A stretch of 64,000 bases of DNA from Nonomuraea rhodomycinica (GTDB taxonomy: Bacteria > Actinomycetota > Actinomycetes > Streptosporangiales > Streptosporangiaceae). Shown here piece after piece: positions 37,033 through 43,320 of the stretch. Within the stretch, counting starts at the first letter, position 1; each line of letters begins with the position of its first letter. Below the pieces are notes generated by a model that saw only the letters and a program-made list of their open reading frames with translations, did not search any database and was not told the DNA's origin. The translations under genes and the position numbers were made by a program. The DNA lies in the NCBI RefSeq assembly GCF_013363995.1, contig NZ_JABWGO010000001.1:1683222-1747221 (forward strand), given 5' to 3'.

Positions 37033-37962
37033 GTGACCGTTGCTCCTGAAGGCCGAAAGCTCCTCCGCCTGGAGGTGCGCAACGCCGAGACCCCTATCGA
37101 GCGCAAGCCCCCGTGGATCAAGACCAAGCTGAGGACGGGCCCCGAATACACCGAGCTGAAATCGCTCGTGCGCCGGGAGGGCCTGCACACGGTCTGCGAA
37201 GAGGCGGGCTGCCCCAACATCTACGAGTGCTGGGAGGACCGCGAGGCGACGTTCCTCATCGGCGGCGACCAGTGCACGCGCCGCTGCGACTTCTGCCAGA
37301 TCGACACGGGCAAGCCCAAGGAGTACGACCGGGACGAGCCGCGCCGCGTGGCCGAGTCGGTCCAGCAGATGGGCCTGCGCTACGCCACCGTGACCGGCGT
37401 GGCCCGTGACGACCTGCCCGACGGCGGCGCCTGGCTGTACGCCGAGACCGCGCGGCAGATCCACTCCCTGCTGCCCGGCTGCGGCGTCGAGCTGCTCGTG
37501 CCCGACTTCAACGGCAACCGTGAGCAGCTGGAGGAGGTCTTCTCCAGCAAGCCCGAGGTGTTCGCGCACAACGTCGAGACGGTGCCGCGCATCTTCAAGC
37601 GCATCCGGCCGGCGTTCCGCTACGAGCGCTCCCTGGCGGTGATCACCATGGCGCGCGAGGCGGGCCTGGTGACCAAGTCCAACCTGATCCTGGGCATGGG
37701 CGAGACGCGCGAGGAGGTCGTCGAGGCCATGCGCGACCTGCACGCGGCCGGCACCGACCTGCTCACCATCACGCAGTACCTCCGCCCGACGCCCCGCCAC
37801 CACCCGGTGGAGCGGTGGGTCAAGCCGGAGGAGTTCGTGGAGCTGCAGGCCGAGGCCGAGGCGATCGGCTTCGCCGGCGTGCTGTCCGGGCCGCTGGTGC
37901 GCTCGTCGTACCGCGCGGGCCGGCTCTACCAGCAGGCGATCGCCGCCCGGCAGAGCGCCTGA
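37033..37962 (+). CDS. lipA: Lipoyl synthase LipA
   Basis: Radical SAM enzyme of 309 residues that inserts two sulfurs into octanoyl-lipoyl domains. The auxiliary cluster motif is [12 protein letters not shown], the radical SAM motif is CTRRCDFC, and the C-terminal RSSY ligand motif lies in LVRSSYRAG. All essential residues are present. GTG 37033 is six bases after TAAGCT (37021-37026), so the mRNA is probably leaderless. With lipB and the E2 gene this forms a lipoylation neighbourhood. A triple hairpin follows. Confidence 0.97.
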   Translation: MTVAPEGRKLLRLEVRNAETPIERKPPWIKTKLRTGPEYTELKSLVRREGLHTVCEEAGCPNIYECWEDREATFLIGGDQCTRRCDFCQIDTGKPKEYDRDEPRRVAESVQQMGLRYATVTGVARDDLPDGGAWLYAETARQIHSLLPGCGVELLVPDFNGNREQLEEVFSSKPEVFAHNVETVPRIFKRIRPAFRYERSLAVITMAREAGLVTKSNLILGMGETREEVVEAMRDLHAAGTDLLTITQYLRPTPRHHPVERWVKPEEFVELQAEAEAIGFAGVLSGPLVRSSYRAGRLYQQAIAARQSA

Positions 37963-37970
37963 CCCGCGGT

Positions 37971-38052
37971 CGTCCCTCCCGGGGGACGCCTGACGCGGTC
38001 GCCCCTCCCGGGGGCGCCCGGTGTCCTCGCGGCGTCCCCTCCGGGGGGCGCC
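37971..38052. terminator. Triple hairpin array after lipA
   Basis: Three successive GC-rich dyads (37971-37988, 38000-38016, about 38031-38052) built from related CGTCCC/GGGACG-type arms. The array looks like a duplicated terminator. No T-run is present. Confidence 0.55.
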
Positions 38053-38114
38053 GCCACCCGGCCGGTTAGGTCACGTTTTCCTTTCACGACCGGTTGGTTT
38101 GTATCCTTGCGAGC

Positions 38115-38795
38115 ATGGCGAAGTCCGTGGATCCAGAGAAGCCGGGGCGCATCAAGCAGCTCCGCATGATCGCGCAGATCATTCAGCAGGCCAACCCCAA
38201 GGGGTTGCCGATCGTCTTCCTGTCGGCGGTCGGCACGCTCGCTGTGGTCGTCGTGATCGGCCTGGTCACGGGCTTCCTGTGGTATTCGGTGTTCCTCGGC
38301 GTGCTGCTGGGCCTCACCGTGGGCCTGGTCGTCTTCGGCCAGCTCGCCCAGCGCGCCCAGTTCTCGATCCTGCACGGCCAGACCGGCGCGGCGGCGGCGG
38401 TGCTCCAGGGCATGCGCGGCAACTGGCAGGTCACCCCGGCCATCGCGGTCAACCGCGACCAGGACCTCGTGCACATGGTGGTCGGCTTCCCCGGCGTGGT
38501 GCTGGTGTCGGAGGGCCCGGGCAACCGGGTGGCGCGGATGCTGGCCGCCGAGAAGAAGCGGGTCTCGCGGGTGGTGCTCGGCATCGAGATCTACGACATC
38601 CAGTGCGGTGACGGCGAGGGCCAGGTGCCGCTGGCCAAGCTGCAGCGCCACATCATGAAGCTACCGCGCAACCTCAAGAAGCCCTCGGTCAACGAGGTCA
38701 AGGACCGCCTGCGGTCGCTGCCGAAGAACGTCCCCATGCCCAAGGGCCCGATGCCCAAGGGCGTGCGGATGCCGCGCGGCCCCAAGATGCGCTAG
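38115..38795 (+). CDS. DUF4191 membrane protein
   Basis: 226 residues. A short basic N-terminus (RIKQLRMIAQIIQQANPKG) is followed by two adjacent helices (about 35-78), a soluble domain, and a Pro/Met/Lys/Gly-rich C-terminal tail. This matches the DUF4191 family found downstream of lipA in mycobacteria (Rv2219 by memory). Function is unknown. TATCCT (38102-38107) lies seven bases before ATG 38115, supporting this start over the longer frame at 38094. Its stop is followed immediately by the methyltransferase ATG. Confidence 0.88.
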   Translation: MAKSVDPEKPGRIKQLRMIAQIIQQANPKGLPIVFLSAVGTLAVVVVIGLVTGFLWYSVFLGVLLGLTVGLVVFGQLAQRAQFSILHGQTGAAAAVLQGMRGNWQVTPAIAVNRDQDLVHMVVGFPGVVLVSEGPGNRVARMLAAEKKRVSRVVLGIEIYDIQCGDGEGQVPLAKLQRHIMKLPRNLKKPSVNEVKDRLRSLPKNVPMPKGPMPKGVRMPRGPKMR

Positions 38796-39587
38796 ATGCC
38801 GTCCTCCTCCTCGCGGGCCAACCGCGGCTGGTGGGACGGCAACGCCGACGACTACCAGGTCGAGCACGGTGACTTCCTGCGCGACGCCGGGTTCGTGTGG
38901 TGCCCCGAGGGGCTCGACGAGGCCGAGGCCGGGCTGCTGGGCGAGGTGCGCGGGCGGCGGGTGCTGGAGATCGGCTGCGGCGCCGCCCAGTGCGCGCGCT
39001 GGCTGGTGACGCGCGGGGCCGAGGTCGCGGCCTTCGACATCTCCCACCGGCAGCTCCGCCACGCCCAGCGCCTCGACCTGGAGACCGGCGTGCGGGTGCC
39101 GGTGGTCCAGGCCGACGCCGAGGCGCTGCCGTTCGCCGACCGGTCGTTCGACCTGGCGTGCTCGGCGTTCGGGGCGCTGCCGTTCGTGGCCGACCCGCTG
39201 GCGGTGTTGCGCGAGGTGGGCAGGGTGCTGCGGCCCGGCGGGCGGTTCGTGTTCTCGGTGAGCCACCCGATCCGGTGGGCGTTCCCGGACGATCCCGGGC
39301 CGCGCGGGCTGACCTCCGACCGGTCGTACTTCGATCGCACGCCGTACGAGGAGCGCGACGAGGACGGCACGCTCACGTACGTGGAGCACCATCGCACGAT
39401 GGGCGACTGGGTGGGCCTGGTCGTGGCGGCCGGGCTGCGCGTGGCCGGGCTGCTGGAGCCGGAGTGGCCCGAGGGCCACGAGCGGGTGTGGGGCGGCTGG
39501 AGCCCGCTGCGCGGCCGGCACCTCCCGGGCACCGCGATCTTCACCGTCGAACGGCCCCTCCAGGCGGAGGCTCAGCCGCGGGCGTAG
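38796..39587 (+). CDS. Class I SAM-dependent methyltransferase
   Basis: 263 residues. SAM-binding motif I is VLEIGCGAAQCARWL, an acidic motif II lies in VAAFDIS, and ADAEALPFADRSFDLACSAF is the usual post-motif region. The substrate is not evident; the domain is of the UbiE/small-molecule type. The ATG directly abuts the DUF4191 stop codon, so the genes are probably cotranscribed. Its 3' end overlaps the convergent TIM-barrel gene by 16 bases. Confidence 0.9.
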   Translation: MPSSSSRANRGWWDGNADDYQVEHGDFLRDAGFVWCPEGLDEAEAGLLGEVRGRRVLEIGCGAAQCARWLVTRGAEVAAFDISHRQLRHAQRLDLETGVRVPVVQADAEALPFADRSFDLACSAFGALPFVADPLAVLREVGRVLRPGGRFVFSVSHPIRWAFPDDPGPRGLTSDRSYFDRTPYEERDEDGTLTYVEHHRTMGDWVGLVVAAGLRVAGLLEPEWPEGHERVWGGWSPLRGRHLPGTAIFTVERPLQAEAQPRA

Positions 39588-40510
39588 CGGGCGGCCATGG
39601 CGTGGAAGACCTTCTTGGGCTCCCAGCGGGTCCCGTCGAGCATCCGGACCACCCCGTACGAGCCGATGTCGCCGGCGCCGGCGCGGCCGTAGCCGGCGAA
39701 GGTGAACCACAGGGCCGTGTCCACGCCGGCCTCCTCGAAGACGTCGAGCAGCTCGTCGAGGTAGCGCACCTGCTCCTCCTCGTCGGGCACCGCCCCGTCG
39801 GGCACGACCCACGCCATGCCGCCGCGCTCCCCCGCGCCCCGGTAGGCGCACGTGCCGAACTCGGTCACCGCGACCGGCTTGCCGTGGCGGAAGTGCTCGC
39901 GCAGCTCCTCGCGGAAGGTCGCCGCGTTGTGCGCGGCCCGGTAGGCGTCCACCCCCACCAGGTCGAACGGGCTCCAGTCGACGAACTCCCACGGCCCGGC
40001 CGCGTAGGTGACCCGGCCGCCGAACAGGGGCCTGACGGTGGCGGCCGCCTCGGCCAGGAAGGCGTTGTAGCGGGGCATGACCTCGCCCAGCGACCGCCAC
40101 CAGTCGAGGTCGCCCTCCGTCATGGCCTTGAGCCGGTCGCGGTAGGTGTCGCCGGGGATGAAGCCGGGGCCGAAGGCGCTGGTCTCGCAGCCGGTGACGA
40201 GGACCACCTCGGCGCCGCCGCGCCGTAACGTCTCGGCCCGGGCGGCGCAGTCGGCGTACAGGGCGAGCGTCTCCTCGCGCGGCACGTCCACCGGGAACGG
40301 CGCGAACCACACCTCCAGGCCGGCCGCGGCGGCCTCCTCGGCGGCGACGCCGAGGCGCTCGGGGTCGCCGCCGGAGACGCGCACGGCCCGGCAGTTCAGC
40401 TCGCCGGCGATGACGCGCAGCTCGCGGCGGACGGTCTCACGGTCGAACTCCTGACGCGACCGCTCGGGGCCGTTCAGGAACCCGGTGTCGTAGTTGATGC
40501 CCTTCTTCAT
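39572..40510 (-). CDS. TIM-barrel glycoside-hydrolase-like protein
   Basis: 312 residues, cytosolic, no signal peptide. It begins MKKGINYDTGFLNG. Strand-end motifs fit a clan A hydrolase barrel: VTGCETSAFG with Glu109 as a possible acid/base, GVDAYRAA, and AVTEFGTC with Glu217 as a possible nucleophile. Homologues are sometimes labelled abortive infection proteins in databases, as I recall, without clear evidence. The ATG overlaps the stop codon of the TetR gene (ATGA), so it is probably the regulator's target. The substrate is unknown. Confidence 0.75.
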   Translation of the reverse strand: MKKGINYDTGFLNGPERSRQEFDRETVRRELRVIAGELNCRAVRVSGGDPERLGVAAEEAAAAGLEVWFAPFPVDVPREETLALYADCAARAETLRRGGAEVVLVTGCETSAFGPGFIPGDTYRDRLKAMTEGDLDWWRSLGEVMPRYNAFLAEAAATVRPLFGGRVTYAAGPWEFVDWSPFDLVGVDAYRAAHNAATFREELREHFRHGKPVAVTEFGTCAYRGAGERGGMAWVVPDGAVPDEEEQVRYLDELLDVFEEAGVDTALWFTFAGYGRAGAGDIGSYGVVRMLDGTRWEPKKVFHAMAARYARG

Positions 40511-41142
40511 GATGTGCCTCTCTCGGTGTCGTGGCCGTGTTCCAGCAGGTCGAAGGCCAGCTCGACGTCCTCGGCCAGGGCCCGCCCCGCCTCCGCGAGC
40601 GGCGCGCCGGCGGCCAGCCGGGCGAAGAACGTCTCCTGGAGCGTGGTGACCGTGGCGGTGATCTGCGCGGCCATGACCCTGGCCGCCAGGTCAGGAGCCG
40701 GCGACGCGGTCGTGCCGGGATCCCGGGCGGCGGCCAGGGCGGCGGCCAGGTCCTCGCGCTCCTCCGTGTACGCCTGCTGGACGGCCGTCAGCAGCGCCGG
40801 GCTGGCGGAGATGACCCGTACCCGCGCCATGAGCGCCTCGACGTCCAGCTCCTGCGTGTCGGCGGCGGCCAGCGCCCGGTAGTGGGCGCGCAACGCGGCG
40901 AGCGGCGTCACGCCCGCTCCCCGCTCGGCCACGATCCGCGCCATGTCGTCCTTGACGCCGTCCAGGACCAGGCAGTCCTTGGACGGGAAGTAGCTGAACA
41001 GCGTCACCTTGGCGACCCCGGCCGCCTCGGCGATCTCGTTCACGGTGACCGCGTCGTAGCCGCGCTCGGCGAACAGGCGCAGCGCGACCTCGGCGATCCG
41101 CCGCCGCGTCTGCTCCTTCTTGCGCTCCCTCAGTCCTGCCAT
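40507..41142 (-). CDS. TetR/AcrR-family regulator
   Basis: 211 residues. The N-terminal helix-turn-helix reads RRRIAEVALRLFAERGYDA, then VNEIAEAAGVAKVTLFSYF, the classic TetR pattern. The C-terminal ligand domain is Ala-rich and family-nonspecific. ATG 41142 (MAGLRERKKEQ) is preferred; ATG 41157 lies inside a large palindrome and adds five residues. It is coupled to the TIM-barrel gene downstream. The 18-bp inverted repeat 41150-41189 is a natural autoregulatory operator candidate. Confidence 0.92.
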   Translation of the reverse strand: MAGLRERKKEQTRRRIAEVALRLFAERGYDAVTVNEIAEAAGVAKVTLFSYFPSKDCLVLDGVKDDMARIVAERGAGVTPLAALRAHYRALAAADTQELDVEALMARVRVISASPALLTAVQQAYTEEREDLAAALAAARDPGTTASPAPDLAARVMAAQITATVTTLQETFFARLAAGAPLAEAGRALAEDVELAFDLLEHGHDTERGTS

Positions 41143-41149
41143 CACAGCA

Positions 41150-41189
41150 AAAAACATACCCGGTTCGATTCCGAACCGGGTATGTTTTT
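41150..41189. promoter_or_regulatory. 18-bp perfect inverted repeat: terminator of RDD and/or TetR operator
   Basis: Arms 41150-41167 and 41172-41189 are perfectly complementary with a four-base loop. Read on the minus strand, the dyad ends in a run of six T, like an intrinsic terminator for the RDD gene, which stops at 41203. It also lies directly upstream of the TetR start and contains ACATACCCGG...CCGGGTATGT, a TetR-type operator shape. Both roles are possible. Confidence 0.75.
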
Positions 41190-41202
41190 CTCGTAACGAT
41201 GG

Positions 41203-41664
41203 CTACATGCGGACGACCACGGTGTTCGACACCCGGTCGTGCACCCCCCGATGGTCACGGTCGAAGATCAGCGCCGGCACGGCCAGCGCCAGCAGCGCGG
41301 TGCGCACCACCACGGGCAGCAGCCGCGGGTCGCCGCCGTCCATGGCGGCCACCCTGATGCCGGCCAGCCGGTGACCGAACGTCTGCCCCATGAGGGCCAC
41401 CAGCACGAGGTACTGCACCGCGAACACCACCGCCGGCACCCACGGCGACTCGGCGGGGTTGATCCGGAGCAGCAGCTGCGTGATCGCCCAGGTGCAGATC
41501 ATCCAGTCGATGACCAGCGCCGCGATGCGCCGGCCCCACCCGGCGACCGACCCGGCGCCCTCCTCGGGCAGGCCCAGCCGCTCGCCCGGATAGCCGAGAT
41601 CGACGCCCGCCGCCCTTACACCGCCCAGCCAGGTCTGCGTCCAGCGGGGCTCGTTGCCGCTCAT
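41203..41664 (-). CDS. RDD-family membrane protein
   Basis: 153 residues. The RDD signature is GWGRRIAALVIDWMI (with the family's Arg and Asp), followed by helices at about 66-90 and 120-138 and the typical GQTFGHRLAGIRV. These proteins are putative transporters or membrane sensors. An RDD gene beside glnA is conserved in Actinobacteria (Rv2219A-glnA1 by memory). TACCGT on the minus strand (41677-41672) lies seven bases before the ATG, suggesting a leaderless mRNA. It is divergent from glnA. Confidence 0.9.
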   Translation of the reverse strand: MSGNEPRWTQTWLGGVRAAGVDLGYPGERLGLPEEGAGSVAGWGRRIAALVIDWMICTWAITQLLLRINPAESPWVPAVVFAVQYLVLVALMGQTFGHRLAGIRVAAMDGGDPRLLPVVVRTALLALAVPALIFDRDHRGVHDRVSNTVVVRM

Positions 41665-41739
41665 GCCCTCAACGGTATCCGGCCAGGGGCCCGGTCGCTC
41701 ACCCGGAGCGCCGCCGGACCCCCCTGCCGGCCTCGCTGC

Positions 41740-41777
41740 TTAACACATGCGAAACAATCGGGACACCGTTCGGAAAC
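41740..41777 (+). promoter_or_regulatory. GlnR-type operator upstream of glnA
   Basis: The stretch reads TTAAC-n6-GAAAC-n6-GACAC-n6-GAAAC. It matches the actinobacterial GlnR consensus gTnAC-n6-GaAAc-n6-gTnAC-n6-GaAAc in spacing and in both b-sites exactly; the a-sites differ by a base each. It ends 49 bases before the glnA start codon. Confidence 0.8.
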
Positions 41778-41826
41778 GGCCGCGACCTAGCGTCGGCTGA
41801 TAGTCAGTCCCCAGGGAGGTTCGAGA

Positions 41827-43251
41827 GTGTTCAACTCCGCCGACGACGTCCTGAAGTTCATCAGCGACGAAGGGGTGCAGTTCGTCGATGTCAGGTTCAC
41901 CGACCTGCCGGGGACGACGCACCACTTCACCTTCCCGGTCGAGAACTTCGACGCCAAAGTCTTCACCGACGGACTCATGTTCGACGGTTCGTCCATCCGC
42001 GGCTTCCAGGCCATCCACGAGTCGGACATGCTGCTGCTGCCGGACCCGTCCAGCGCCGTGCTCGACCCGTTCCGCCAGCACAAGACGCTCAACCTCAACT
42101 TCTTCGTGCACGACCCGCTGACGGGCGAGGCCTACAGCCGCGACCCGCGCAACGTCGCCCGCAAGGCGGAGGAGTACCTCAAGGGCACCGGCATCGCCGA
42201 CACGGTCTACTTCGGCCCCGAGGCGGAGTTCTACATCTTCGACGACGTCCGCTTCGAGACCAGGCAGAACGCCGGCTACTACTACATCGACTCCATCGAG
42301 GGCGCCTGGAACACCGGCAAGGCCACCGAGGGCGGCAACCTCGGCTACAAGCCGCGCTACAAGGGCGGCTACTTCCCGGTCCCGCCGATGGACCACTTCA
42401 CCGACCTGCGCTCCGAGATGGTCCGCAACCTCATCGAGTGCGGCATCGACGTCGAGATGCAGCACCACGAGGTGGGCACCGCCGGCCAGGCCGAGATCGA
42501 CTTCAAGTTCGGCACGCTGCTGAAGACGGCCGACAACCTCATGCTCTACAAGTACGTGATCAAGAGCACGGCCCTGGAGTTCGGCCACACGGTCACGTTC
42601 ATGCCCAAGCCGATCTTCGGCGACAACGGCTCCGGCATGCACTGCCACCAGTCGCTGTGGAAGGACGGCTCGCCGCTGTTCTACGACGAGGTCGGCTACG
42701 CGGGGCTGTCCGACACGGCCCGCTACTACATCGGCGGCCTGCTCAGGCACGCGCCGTCGCTGCTGGCCTTCACCAACCCGACGGTCAACTCCTACCACCG
42801 GCTGGTGCCCGGCTACGAGGCCCCGGTCAACCTGGTCTACAGCCAGCGCAACCGCTCGGCCTGCGTCCGCATCCCGATCACCGGCTCCAACCCGAAGGCC
42901 AAGCGCATCGAGTTCCGGGTGCCCGACCCGTCGTGCAACCCGTACTTCGCGTTCTCGGCCATGCTGATGGCCGGCCTCGACGGCATCCGCAACAAGATCG
43001 AGCCGCCGGAGCCGGTCGACAAGGACCTCTACGAGCTCCCGCCGGAGGAGGCCCGCCAGGTGCCCCAGGTGCCGGGCTCCCTGCCCGAGGTGCTCGCCGC
43101 CCTGGAGGCCGACCACGACTACCTGCTGGAGGGCGGCGTGTTCACGCCCGACCTCATCGAGACCTGGGTGACGTACAAGCGGGAGAACGAGGTCGACCCG
43201 ATCCGCCTGCGGCCGCACCCGCACGAGTTCGAGCTGTACTACGACGTGTGA
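41827..43251 (+). CDS. glnA: Glutamine synthetase type I GlnA
   Basis: ATP-dependent glutamate ammonia ligase, 474 residues, dodecameric in the family. Motifs: [11 protein letters not shown], the glutamate/ATP region [19 protein letters not shown], and [19 protein letters not shown]. The adenylylation site is Tyr402 in [10 protein letters not shown], so activity should be controlled by GlnE, encoded at 54.4 kb. GTG start with GGGAGG upstream. Transcription is probably under GlnR (site at 41740-41777). A long terminator follows. Confidence 0.98.
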   Translation: MFNSADDVLKFISDEGVQFVDVRFTDLPGTTHHFTFPVENFDAKVFTDGLMFDGSSIRGFQAIHESDMLLLPDPSSAVLDPFRQHKTLNLNFFVHDPLTGEAYSRDPRNVARKAEEYLKGTGIADTVYFGPEAEFYIFDDVRFETRQNAGYYYIDSIEGAWNTGKATEGGNLGYKPRYKGGYFPVPPMDHFTDLRSEMVRNLIECGIDVEMQHHEVGTAGQAEIDFKFGTLLKTADNLMLYKYVIKSTALEFGHTVTFMPKPIFGDNGSGMHCHQSLWKDGSPLFYDEVGYAGLSDTARYYIGGLLRHAPSLLAFTNPTVNSYHRLVPGYEAPVNLVYSQRNRSACVRIPITGSNPKAKRIEFRVPDPSCNPYFAFSAMLMAGLDGIRNKIEPPEPVDKDLYELPPEEARQVPQVPGSLPEVLAALEADHDYLLEGGVFTPDLIETWVTYKRENEVDPIRLRPHPHEFELYYDV

Positions 43252-43268
43252 CGGCGCGTCTCGCGCCA

Positions 43269-43304
43269 GAACGGCCCGGCATCGACCACGATGCCGGGCC
43301 GTTC
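43269..43304. terminator. Terminator between glnA and the AAA gene
   Basis: A 16-bp perfect stem (43269-43284 with 43289-43304) and a four-base loop, starting 17 bases after the glnA stop and 16 bases beyond the convergent AAA gene's stop. It probably works in both directions and marks the left edge of the accessory island. Confidence 0.85.
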
Positions 43305-43320
43305 CGCTGCGCGGGCCGCG

